A stretch of 64,000 bases of DNA, taken from positions 1 through 64,000 of the forward strand of contig JBHHZE010000010.1 of the NCBI GenBank assembly GCA_046757925.1, given 5' to 3'. Positions 52,966-61,344 of the stretch are shown piece by piece. Each line of letters opens with the position of its first letter. The stretch's first letter is position 1. Source of the DNA: JAZDCZ01 sp046757925 (GTDB lineage Bacteria > Gemmatimonadota > Gemmatimonadetes > Gemmatimonadales > GWC2-71-9). A program made the translations under genes and the position numbers. The notes beneath the pieces are model-generated. The model saw only the letters and a program-made list of their open reading frames with translations, was not told the origin of the DNA and searched no databases.

Positions 52966-54321
52966 ATGTCCATTACCGTGAGTTCCCTCATACTCGCGGC
53001 GCTGCAAACTTCCACCATTGTCGTTGGTGCAGGGGCGCCACATCAAACTATCGCGGAAGCTCTAGCTGCAGCTCAGCCAGGTGACACCATCCGTGTCGCG
53101 GCAGGGACGTATGCCGAACATATCGTTCTAGATATTCCGGTAGTACTCATCGGTGAGCGGGGTGCGGTGCTCGACGGTAGCAACGAGGGAACGGTGGTCA
53201 TCGTGGAGGCCGGTGCGACGATATCCGGCTTCACGATTCGGAACACGGGTGCCGATCAATCGCGCGAGGATGCCGGTATCATGGCCGTAAAGGCAGATAG
53301 CTTGAGAATCGAGAACAACACATTCGAGGGCGTGCTATTCGGCATCTACATCAAGGAGAGTGACGCACTCACGGTCGTTCACAACATGATCACGGGAAAG
53401 GATATTCCCATTTCGCTACGTGGCGATGGCATCCGCCTGTGGTACTGCCGCGGAGGAACAATTGCAGACAATACCGTCGTGCGGAGCCGCGATGTCGTCA
53501 TTTGGTTTTCTGATAGCACTGGTATTTTCAGGAATCACGTGGCGGACTCTCGCTACGGTCTGCATTACATGTACAGCGACCACAACATCTTCGAGGACAA
53601 CGAGTTCATCCACAATAGCGTTGGTGCGTTCATCATGTACTCGAACGACATAACCTTCAGGCGGAACATCTTTGCCGACGCCAGAGGAACGACAGGACGG
53701 GGACTCGGATTCAAAGATACCGACAGCATAGTCGCCGAACGCAATGTCCTAGTACGGAACTCAATTGGAATATCTATCGACAATTCACCTACTACAGAAA
53801 GAATCACGAACGTTTTTCGCAACAACACCGTTGCCTTGAATGACTTGGGTGTCTCTCTCTTGCCTTCGGTACACTCGAACGAGTTTGTCGATAACGACTT
53901 CGCTGCCAACGTGCAGCCCGTAGCTGTAACGGGAGGGGGCACTGCACTCGCCAACCATTGGTACAACAACTACTGGAGCGACTACGCCGGATTCGATGCC
54001 GATCGAGACGGCAACGGTGATACGCCTTTCATACACGCGCGCTTGTCCGACGACCTGCTGGCAAAGCACGAGGCCCTCAGGCTCTTCGAGCTGAGTCCGG
54101 CTGCTGCGGCACTGAACATGTTGAGCCGAGTTCTGCCCCTCCTCGAGCCTGCACCCCTGGTAATCGACTCAGCCCCGAAAATGGCACGTGGACACGAGAC
54201 AGCCCGTCGTCGCTCTACGTCCGCCGGGACGCTGGCGGCGGCACTAATCTCCTTGGCTTCTACGCTCGTTGCAATTCGCATTGCTTGGACGGCAAGTCGG
54301 CCCGGCCGGAGCACGACATGA
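52966..54321 (+). CDS. nosD: NosD, periplasmic copper-centre maturation protein
   Basis: A 451-residue protein. A Sec signal (about 1-18) is followed by a right-handed parallel beta-helix made of repeating rungs (SLRIENNTFEG, ALTVVHNMIT, GGTIADNTVV, DITFRRNIFA), as in NosD/carbohydrate-binding families. A C-terminal hydrophobic stretch (LAAALISLASTLVAIRIAW) may anchor it. NosD works with the NosFY ABC transporter in assembling the Cu-S centre of NosZ. Its stop overlaps the nosF start by 4 bases. Confidence 0.9.
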   Translation: MSITVSSLILAALQTSTIVVGAGAPHQTIAEALAAAQPGDTIRVAAGTYAEHIVLDIPVVLIGERGAVLDGSNEGTVVIVEAGATISGFTIRNTGADQSREDAGIMAVKADSLRIENNTFEGVLFGIYIKESDALTVVHNMITGKDIPISLRGDGIRLWYCRGGTIADNTVVRSRDVVIWFSDSTGIFRNHVADSRYGLHYMYSDHNIFEDNEFIHNSVGAFIMYSNDITFRRNIFADARGTTGRGLGFKDTDSIVAERNVLVRNSIGISIDNSPTTERITNVFRNNTVALNDLGVSLLPSVHSNEFVDNDFAANVQPVAVTGGGTALANHWYNNYWSDYAGFDADRDGNGDTPFIHARLSDDLLAKHEALRLFELSPAAAALNMLSRVLPLLEPAPLVIDSAPKMARGHETARRRSTSAGTLAAALISLASTLVAIRIAWTASRPGRSTT

Positions 54322-55253
54322 TTCGGACCCGGGCTCTGGTAAAGCGGTTCGGCGGCTGCGAGGTTCTCAAGGGTGTCGATCTAGACATCGCCTCCGGCGA
54401 GCGTGTCGCAATCCTGGGATTGAATGGTGCCGGCAAGACGACTCTCATCCGCTGCATCCTGGGTCTGACCTCGTTCGACGGCTCTGTCAGTGTCGCCAAC
54501 TGCAACGTAGACAAGAACGGACGCAACGCACGCTTGCACATGGGCTATGTGCCACAGCGAGCACCGCACTTTCCGGGTACGCTCAGCGAGGTTATCGAGT
54601 TCTTCGCCGAGCTCAGGGGAATGGACGTGAATAAGGTCCGAAAGCAACTCGACGAGCTGGATCTGCCGCTTGCTGAGCACGGAGGGAAGCAAATGGGCGC
54701 GCTGTCGGGCGGCATGTTGCAGAAATCCCTGCTCGCGTTGGCACTCGCCGCAGAGGTGCCCGTACTTCTCCTCGACGAACCTACGGCGAACCTCGACTCG
54801 CGTGCACGACGCGACTTTATCGAGAGCCTGCGGGCGGTACCGGCTGAGGCAACCATCGTTCTGGCCACTCATCGTCTGATCGATGTGGAAGCAGTTGCAA
54901 CGCGACTGATATTCTTGCACGAGGGCCGGTTGGCATTTGACGGTCCGATCCATCAGCTGTGGGACGGATTGGACGACCGTAGAACGCTTTGGATCAAAGT
55001 GCCACCTGACCTACGGGAGATGGCGCGGCGACAGCTCAGTGAGACCGGCGACGCACCACATATTCTGGCGACCGCCACTGCCATCGGCGTTCGAGTGGGC
55101 CGCAGTCAAATGTCCGATGTGCTGGGGTATCTGAGAGATGCGGCGATTCCCGTTATGGACTTCTGGATCGAAGCGCCGGGACTCACTGAGGTGATGGAAA
55201 AGCTTCTGCAGACCACCAACAGAAGCGACGCAGGCGATCCGTCCGCCCAATGA
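54318..55253 (+). CDS. nosF: NosF, ABC transporter ATP-binding protein
   Basis: A 311-residue ATPase energising the NosFY permease for CuZ assembly. Walker A GLNGAGKTTL, Q-loop VPQRAP, signature LSGGMLQKSLL, Walker B LLLDEPTANLD and the switch His in LATHRLID are all present. The ATG at 54318 (ATGA overlap with nosD) is chosen; an upstream ATG at 54285 lies inside nosD. The last ~85 residues form a C-terminal domain common to NosF and related exporters. The stop overlaps nosY by 4 bases. Confidence 0.93.
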   Translation: MIRTRALVKRFGGCEVLKGVDLDIASGERVAILGLNGAGKTTLIRCILGLTSFDGSVSVANCNVDKNGRNARLHMGYVPQRAPHFPGTLSEVIEFFAELRGMDVNKVRKQLDELDLPLAEHGGKQMGALSGGMLQKSLLALALAAEVPVLLLDEPTANLDSRARRDFIESLRAVPAEATIVLATHRLIDVEAVATRLIFLHEGRLAFDGPIHQLWDGLDDRRTLWIKVPPDLREMARRQLSETGDAPHILATATAIGVRVGRSQMSDVLGYLRDAAIPVMDFWIEAPGLTEVMEKLLQTTNRSDAGDPSAQ

Positions 55254-56077
55254 TGAAGCATACGAGTCCCACTGCACTCTTCATTAGACGAGAACTATCA
55301 CAATCGCTGCACGCTCGTTGGTTCATGGTGTACTCGATAATATTTCTTGCAGGTGGAGTGCTCTTCGCGGCCTTCGGACTCGACGACAGCATTGTCTACG
55401 GATACCGTGGGTTCGCCAAGGCGTTCGCTGGTCTGGTACATCTGGCACTAATGGCTGTGCCGCTAATGGCACTCTTTCCGGCTGCTGCGGCTATCGCAGA
55501 GGAACGCGAGAGCGGGGCACTCGAGTACATTCTTGCGCAACCTGTAACCTTCGGACAGGTCTACGCGGGCAAATGGGCCGGTGTGGGAGTCGCACTCCTG
55601 CTGTCGCTGACCATTGGCTTCGGGGCCGCGGGATCTTTTGCGATTCTGCGTCAAGTTCCTGCAACTATGGTCCTCGTCCTCTATTGCTTCGTCCTGTTGC
55701 TGGCTCTGGTCTTCATGTCTTTGGGGTTTCTTCTCTCCACGCTGACCACCTCTCGCGCCCGGGCGGTAACGTTTGGCATCGTAGTGTGGTTCGCAATGTT
55801 GGCACTCGGCACGCTTGGCGTGATGGTGGCGTTCGTACGCTGGGGCCTGCCGGAGCGTATGCTGATGGCATGGACCTTCCTGAATCCGGTGGAGGCCTTC
55901 CGCATCGGCATTATCGTGTCGCTCGATCCGGATCTCAGCCTGCTGGGACCCGTGGGCGCAAAGATCCTGGACGCTCTGGGATCGCGTGGGACGGGACTCC
56001 TAGCCGGTATCTCACTCGCACTCTGGACCGCGATTCCCGCGTTGATCGGCCTCAAGGGCTACCACGCGAAAGGGTGA
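55250..56077 (+). CDS. nosY: NosY, ABC transporter permease
   Basis: A 275-residue membrane protein with six predicted helices. Early helix WFMVYSIIFLAGGVLFAAFG, the EERESGALEYILAQPV cytoplasmic signature of the NosY/ABC-2 family, and C-terminal RIGIIVSLDPDLSLLGPVG loop. It partners NosF (ATGA overlap). It is the last gene of the nos run; nosL does not follow. Confidence 0.9.
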   Translation: MMKHTSPTALFIRRELSQSLHARWFMVYSIIFLAGGVLFAAFGLDDSIVYGYRGFAKAFAGLVHLALMAVPLMALFPAAAAIAEERESGALEYILAQPVTFGQVYAGKWAGVGVALLLSLTIGFGAAGSFAILRQVPATMVLVLYCFVLLLALVFMSLGFLLSTLTTSRARAVTFGIVVWFAMLALGTLGVMVAFVRWGLPERMLMAWTFLNPVEAFRIGIIVSLDPDLSLLGPVGAKILDALGSRGTGLLAGISLALWTAIPALIGLKGYHAKG

Positions 56078-56093
56078 CAACAGCCAGCCTGTT

Positions 56094-56897
56094 TTATCTC
56101 CCTACCCTGAACGCCATGCCGGCACCCACAAACCAGTCGGCTGCAGCCGCGCTCAGACCCACTCCACCACTCATATCGAGCTGAAAATTGGGGCTGACTA
56201 GAAACGTTACGCCACCGTCGAACGCATGGGTTGAAGGCCGCGAGGCCTCGAGCGCCACACCTCCAAACGACTCTGCAAAGGCACCGAACCTATTTGTCAA
56301 CGCCACCCCAACGACGGCAGTGTATAGGAGGTCAACCAACGTTTCGGTGCCGGATGTGGTGCCGCTACTCGTCCAGCTAGCCCCAATATTGGACCCCAAC
56401 GAAACCCGCGGGCCCAGTGCCGTCGAGAAACTCAGTCGAATGTTCGGGTCGACCCGCTCACTGCCGAATCCGGCTTGGCCGGTGGGAACCGTCGCACCGC
56501 CAAGTATAGCCAAGTCCGCTCTAGACCCATCTGGTTGCGGCACCTGGTACTTGAAGCCAAGTTCGAGATCTCCAACACCGTTGGTTGCCGCAGTAGTACT
56601 CGCAGGGTCCTGCCGATCGACCAGTTCGCTGCGCATCCACCCGGCAAAGCCCACACGAGCTTCGAGACCGGGAATCACTCCTATCCTCAGCAGCGACTGC
56701 GGTACTGTGTGCGTCTTGAGTTCGGTACCAACTTCAGTCTCACTCGTATACAGCCAACCCAACTCAACCTGGATCACTCCGGGGCGGACGGCAATGCTGG
56801 ACTCCGTTTGATCGGGACGATCTGTGACCAAGGGGGATGGCTTGGAAAGCCCTTCATCAACCTGGCCCAGGACATCGGCCACTACCAATAGGCTCAT
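56094..56897 (-). CDS. Outer-membrane transporter-like protein (phenol-degradation MetA family)
   Basis: A 267-residue exported barrel-like protein of the family typified by the MetA-pathway/transporter proteins: LVTDRPDQTESSIAVRPGVI, LGGATVPTG and repeated GxxxxF strands, ending with a C-terminal AFRVGR. The printed ATG at 56897 gives a signal-like N-terminus, but residues upstream in the same frame (VLRRSFCALTA) also look like a signal, and an AGGAGG lies about 50 bases before; the real start may be a non-ATG codon upstream. It converges with nosY, 16 bases apart. Function uncertain: uptake of hydrophobic compounds is only suggested. Confidence 0.65.
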   Translation of the reverse strand: MSLLVVADVLGQVDEGLSKPSPLVTDRPDQTESSIAVRPGVIQVELGWLYTSETEVGTELKTHTVPQSLLRIGVIPGLEARVGFAGWMRSELVDRQDPASTTAATNGVGDLELGFKYQVPQPDGSRADLAILGGATVPTGQAGFGSERVDPNIRLSFSTALGPRVSLGSNIGASWTSSGTTSGTETLVDLLYTAVVGVALTNRFGAFAESFGGVALEASRPSTHAFDGGVTFLVSPNFQLDMSGGVGLSAAAADWFVGAGMAFRVGR

Positions 56898-57067
56898 AGC
56901 GGTGAGAGCACAAAACGATCGGCGCAGAACGGCGAAAACGGTGGCCTCCTATGGAAACGGTGTGTTAGAAGTAGCTAATACAATAATTAGGTTCTACTAA
57001 TACTATATTATACCACCTGCGACCACAAGGTCTGCGTACTCAGCCAACCAGCCAGACGGGGTAAGGG

Positions 57068-57490
57068 ATGCATAAACACACATGGGTCGCCGCGGTCTTG
57101 ATCTCAGTCTATGCCTGCGGATCGGGTGCCCCGTTCGGGATGGTGGAATTCGGGGCACTTGACCTAGAGGGCACTGTGGATACGGACTACTTAGCGCGGC
57201 AACTCGCTCCCCTCGATCCACGGTTCGAGGCATGCTATGTACGGGCTCTGAGAAAGAATCGAGCAACCGAAGGCACCATTCAAATCAAGCTCCGGGGTTC
57301 GGGAGGCAAGCTGATGGCCGAGATAACGACCAACGATACCGGCAGTGATGATCTCTCCCTATGTGTAACGGAGAATATCTCGGCCCTTTCCATCGTGGAA
57401 CCTTCAGCCACCGAACCCTGGAAGTTTACCGGCGACTGGTCCATCAAGTTCCAGATCGCGCGCATGCCGTCGCGAGACAGCACGCAGTAG
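57068..57490 (+). CDS. AgmX/PglI C-terminal-domain protein
   Basis: A 140-residue product with a signal peptide (about 1-16; the following Cys17 may be a lipid site, VYAC). The mature part matches the AgmX/PglI C-terminal domain, a TonB-like fold: RFEACYVRALRKNRATEG, GTIQIKLRGSGGKLMAEITT and SLCVTENI with its two cysteines. Such domains in myxobacteria belong to gliding/energy-transducing systems, but here it stands alone. Confidence 0.65.
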   Translation: MHKHTWVAAVLISVYACGSGAPFGMVEFGALDLEGTVDTDYLARQLAPLDPRFEACYVRALRKNRATEGTIQIKLRGSGGKLMAEITTNDTGSDDLSLCVTENISALSIVEPSATEPWKFTGDWSIKFQIARMPSRDSTQ

Positions 57491-57624
57491 AGGTCGACCC
57501 GTGGATTCAGCCGCTAGCGGCTTCGGCTCCTGTGGTAGGCCGGGTGTATATCCGGTACCGGCGCCGGTTGGACTGCTCATGGCAACTGCTCAGACCTGGG
57601 GACTTCCGCCCCACCCGGCCACCA

Positions 57625-58695
57625 TTACGCATTCGTCCGTGCCAACTCGACTTGCAAGATCCCCGCACCCATGAGGGTGAGCTGAAGCATCATTTGATCC
57701 GGCACCGGCATTGCACGCAAGCCCAGCCCTGCCGCTTCCCGCGCCACCGAATCTCCCGGCATATCCTGTAGAAGACCTACCTTCCACCTACCGATGGCCG
57801 CCTTGAACTCTTGCGCCACCGGATCCGGAGGGCCCAAGGTCTCACCGACTCCTGGAGTGATAAACAGTGGCATTTCCGAAACGAGTGTAAGCGGGTCACC
57901 ACCTAGAGAACGCATGATCTCCATCGAACTTGGTCGGAAGAGTTGTGCAGTACTCTCGTCTCCCCGATCGACAAAGTATTGTCTCATGTATCGAGAGTCC
58001 GGACGTGTGCAAAACCCTCTCCCCAAGCGAAAGAACCCTTTCTCGCCCAGCCGTTCGACATCGTGCAACGTGTACCCTAATTCCTCCACCCGTGCTGTAC
58101 AGAGTTTCTTCAAAAGATCGCACCGATCGGACCACGCTTCCTCAATAAGAAACCAGGGTCCGGCGGCAAAGCCCGTTCCGTGGAGCGAGATGTGGAGATC
58201 GAACTGCCCGTTCGCCCCGCGCCACCAATCATATGCGGCTCGATTCTCAGGACGAACGTCGACATCGTCTTCACGCCGAGGGAACCCGAATTCGATATCG
58301 TCCCCCGGCAGCTCCCGGACCACGCCGGACAGGTACTTGACCAGATCATACTCGGTGTCATCGGGCTGGTACCATACCTGATTCCTACACTCTCCATCTG
58401 GATTGATGTGTGGAACGATCCACCACTCGTATCGCTCGACGAGAGCGTCGTCCTTCGGGAGTGAGGACAGATATCCGCAAAAGTGTCGGAGCAATTTCGG
58501 CCCAACCGGCTCGTCAGCATGACAGCCCGCCAGTAGGCTCACGCGTATTGGTCCGCCGCCAAACCGAAACGCGCAAATTGCTCGGCCTTCGCGCGAGTGT
58601 CCTATGACTTCTCCGTCACCTGGCCCGACCGGTGCCGCGGCGAGTATTGCTTCACACCGTTCGGTCACCGCATGAGGCGCATTACGACGGGACAT
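57625..58695 (-). CDS. M14-family zinc carboxypeptidase
   Basis: A 356-residue metallopeptidase-like protein. Zinc ligands: His59 and Glu62 in CHADEP and a later His (168 or 172) in HISLHG; the catalytic Glu is probably Glu274 in TLVSEMPLF. It carries no signal peptide, so it is cytosolic. The start at 58695 (MSRRNAPH) lies 14 bases inside the end of the benzoate-CoA-ligase-like gene, translationally coupled; the longer frame to 58773 is rejected. Its place at the end of the CoA-ligase chain suggests a role in processing an amide or conjugate rather than proteins. Confidence 0.8.
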   Translation of the reverse strand: MSRRNAPHAVTERCEAILAAAPVGPGDGEVIGHSREGRAICAFRFGGGPIRVSLLAGCHADEPVGPKLLRHFCGYLSSLPKDDALVERYEWWIVPHINPDGECRNQVWYQPDDTEYDLVKYLSGVVRELPGDDIEFGFPRREDDVDVRPENRAAYDWWRGANGQFDLHISLHGTGFAAGPWFLIEEAWSDRCDLLKKLCTARVEELGYTLHDVERLGEKGFFRLGRGFCTRPDSRYMRQYFVDRGDESTAQLFRPSSMEIMRSLGGDPLTLVSEMPLFITPGVGETLGPPDPVAQEFKAAIGRWKVGLLQDMPGDSVAREAAGLGLRAMPVPDQMMLQLTLMGAGILQVELARTNA

Positions 58696-60262
58696 CAGCG
58701 CCGCCATCACCCAACTGCCGTAACTTGAACCGCTGAATCTTCCCCGTTGCCGTCTTCGGCAACTCGTCGACAAACTGCACCCACCTAGGTCGCTTGAATG
58801 CAGCGATCTCCTGCGTGCAGTGTGCGATCAATGCCTGGGCGAGATTCTCCGATGGTTCGATACCCCTTGTCAATACGACCCATGCCTTGGGCTTGACCAG
58901 GTCGGATCGGTCTCGTACGCCCGTCACCGCGCATTCCAAGACGTTCGGGTGGGAGATGAGCGCGCTCTCGACCTCAACGGGCGATACCCAAATCCCTCCT
59001 ACTTTCAGCATGTCATCCGAGCGCCCTGCATGCCAGAAGAACCCATCGGCGTCTTGATAGTACTTGTCACCGGTGTGTAGCCACTCGCCCTGGAACGTCT
59101 GTCGGCTACGCTCGTATTCATGCAGGTATCCGGTCGCCGCAGTTTCACCCTTGACCATGAGATTCCCCACCTGGCCAATCGTTACCGGAGCGCCGTCGTC
59201 GTCCACGATTCGCACTTCGTAGCCTGGCACCGGCTTACCGCTGCTGCCAGGACGTACCTCGTCGGGCCTGTTGGAGATGAAAACGTGGAAGTTCTCGGTG
59301 GACCCGATCCCGTCGATTATCGTGATCCCGGTCTTCTCCTTCCATTCATGCCAGATACTCGGCGGTAATGCCTCTCCCGCAGATACGCAGAGACGTACGG
59401 ACGACAGATCGTACTCGTCTGCCAGTCCCGGCACGGCCAACGCTGCGGCATAGCCCGTGGGCGCATTCAATACTACGGTTGGCTTGAACTCGTCGATCAC
59501 CCTCAAGACACGGGCGGCATCCCTAGCTGAACCGGGATGCAGTACGGCATTTGCTCCGACGTACCAGGGGAAAAGTAGGTTACCTCCCAGGCCATAGACG
59601 AAGAACAATTTGGCATTGGAGAATGTCCGGTCATCCGTCCGTAGTCCCAGGACTCCCAAACCCCACAGTTCCGCCGTCAGCGCATAATCTTTGTGAGAGT
59701 GGAAGATTCCCTTCGGTGTACCGGTGGTGCCGCTGGAATAATTGAGGGTACCAAAATCTTCACGATGGGTCTTTGCACAATCGAGAGCAGGCGATTCCCC
59801 AGCTATCAACTCATCGTATCGCCGATAGGAGCCACCCATCTGACTCCCGATTACGACAATGTGTTCGAGATGCACGAGTTCCGGCAATATCGGCTCAATT
59901 GCACCGAGCAAGTCACGATGAATGAAAAGGACCCGTACGCGCGCGTCTTCCAACATGAACCGAAAATCGTGTGGTTTGAGCAGCGTGTTCATGCCGAGGG
60001 CCACTGCACCGATCTTTAGAACACCAAAGAAGCACGAGACCCACTCAATGCTATCGGGCGCCAGGATGCCGACACACTCACCCATCCGGACATCCAGTTT
60101 CTTCAGAGCGTTACCGACTCGATTGACTTCCCGGGATATCTCGCCGAAGGTCACCGAACGGCCGTCGCTATAGAGGGCTATCTTGTCTGATCGCTCAGCT
60201 AGATTCCGCTCCAGTATGTCCGCGGCATTGTAGTAGAGAGGAAGATCCGATGCCCGCATCAC
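58682..60262 (-). CDS. Benzoate-CoA-ligase-like acyl-CoA synthetase (ANL family), copy 2
   Basis: A 526-residue adenylate-forming enzyme with the ATP motif YSSGTTGTPKG, the A5 motif DGIGSTENF, A7 TGDKYYQD and the A10 lysine in PKTATGKIQRFKL. Global features resemble the benzoate-CoA ligase subfamily, suggesting an aromatic or short carboxylic-acid substrate. It overlaps the propeller-lipoprotein gene by 4 bases (ATGA) and the M14 gene by 14 bases. The paralogue at 61341 is diverged, so the two likely handle different acids. Confidence 0.9.
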   Translation of the reverse strand: MMRASDLPLYYNAADILERNLAERSDKIALYSDGRSVTFGEISREVNRVGNALKKLDVRMGECVGILAPDSIEWVSCFFGVLKIGAVALGMNTLLKPHDFRFMLEDARVRVLFIHRDLLGAIEPILPELVHLEHIVVIGSQMGGSYRRYDELIAGESPALDCAKTHREDFGTLNYSSGTTGTPKGIFHSHKDYALTAELWGLGVLGLRTDDRTFSNAKLFFVYGLGGNLLFPWYVGANAVLHPGSARDAARVLRVIDEFKPTVVLNAPTGYAAALAVPGLADEYDLSSVRLCVSAGEALPPSIWHEWKEKTGITIIDGIGSTENFHVFISNRPDEVRPGSSGKPVPGYEVRIVDDDGAPVTIGQVGNLMVKGETAATGYLHEYERSRQTFQGEWLHTGDKYYQDADGFFWHAGRSDDMLKVGGIWVSPVEVESALISHPNVLECAVTGVRDRSDLVKPKAWVVLTRGIEPSENLAQALIAHCTQEIAAFKRPRWVQFVDELPKTATGKIQRFKLRQLGDGGADVPS

Positions 60263-61344
60263 CTGTCGTCTACGCTCGTCCGAAACGCCAAGATGCGGGT
60301 AGGTGCACGTCCAACTTTCCTCCTTCTGATCACCTCTCTGATACCCCGGTGAATGGCCGCGACGGCACCTCCGCGCTCCAAGCTCACGTACAGTGGTTCC
60401 CCGTCCGGATGCAGGGTGAACCAGTGCGGTCCTCCCCCCACGGGTATCTCGGCAAGCTGCGTAAGGTCGGGTACTAGGAAGCCGTATACCTTGCCGGTCG
60501 CGTAGGCAGCTACCCAGAGTTCGCCTTCGTCGGGCGTGAGTAGCATTCCGTGGGTATAAGTATCCAACGGAGGTACAGGCGTGTCGGGAGGTTGCGGCAG
60601 CTCGACCTTGTGCACGATTTCGTCTGTCCGAAGGTCCAGGGTTACGAATCCTGTCAAACCCGACAAGGCCAGGTAGGCCAGGGATTCATCGTGCGTTATG
60701 GCTACCGGCCTCGGAATGCCTCCCACGGGAATCTTGCGCAGAATTTCCATCGAGACCGGATCGATCACAGAGATCAAGGAATCGCCCATGGACGTCACGT
60801 AAACGCGCTCACCATTGGCGGAGGTGTATGCGTTGTGCTCGCCCCTTCCGGCAGCCAGCAGCTTCACTACTTTCATTGCATATACATCTACCACTGCCAC
60901 GCTATCACCGGCCCGTAGCGGAACGAACGCGTACTTGCCGTCTTGGCTCAACGTGGGCTCGTTGGGAACGTTGCCAACTCTTACGCGATCAACTATTTCG
61001 TCGGTAGCAACATCGACCTTTAGAAGTTCCCCACTCGTCTCGACGGTGATGTACATCGTACTTCCATCGGGAGACGCGACGACTCCATGGGGCCTGGGAC
61101 CCGTGTCCACCGTATCCAAAGGTCCCAGTGTTGCAGGATCGAGCCGGAACACACCCTCGTATCGGTCAACCACGTAGAGCCGCACCCCGTTCGCCGACGG
61201 CTCTCTTACTTCGGTTTGGGAGTCGTCTTGACGCGACGTGCAGGACGCTGCGAGAGTCACGCTCGCGACTACCGCCAGGCCACGCACCAGACGTCGGCCG
61301 CCACAGCCGGTTGAGTGGCTTGACCACACAGATTCATGCTTCAT
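60259..61344 (-). CDS. YVTN/YncE-type beta-propeller lipoprotein
   Basis: A 361-residue propeller protein with a lipoprotein signal (VVASVTLAASC, lipobox AASC, about residue 35). Seven-bladed YVTN repeats follow: YITVETSGELLKVDVATDEI, VYVTSMGDSLISVIDPVSME and LWVAAYATGKVYGF. It lies between the two CoA-ligase genes with 4-base overlaps on both sides, an odd place for a surface protein. A substrate-binding role at the envelope is inferred. Confidence 0.88.
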   Translation of the reverse strand: MKHESVWSSHSTGCGGRRLVRGLAVVASVTLAASCTSRQDDSQTEVREPSANGVRLYVVDRYEGVFRLDPATLGPLDTVDTGPRPHGVVASPDGSTMYITVETSGELLKVDVATDEIVDRVRVGNVPNEPTLSQDGKYAFVPLRAGDSVAVVDVYAMKVVKLLAAGRGEHNAYTSANGERVYVTSMGDSLISVIDPVSMEILRKIPVGGIPRPVAITHDESLAYLALSGLTGFVTLDLRTDEIVHKVELPQPPDTPVPPLDTYTHGMLLTPDEGELWVAAYATGKVYGFLVPDLTQLAEIPVGGGPHWFTLHPDGEPLYVSLERGGAVAAIHRGIREVIRRRKVGRAPTRILAFRTSVDDR

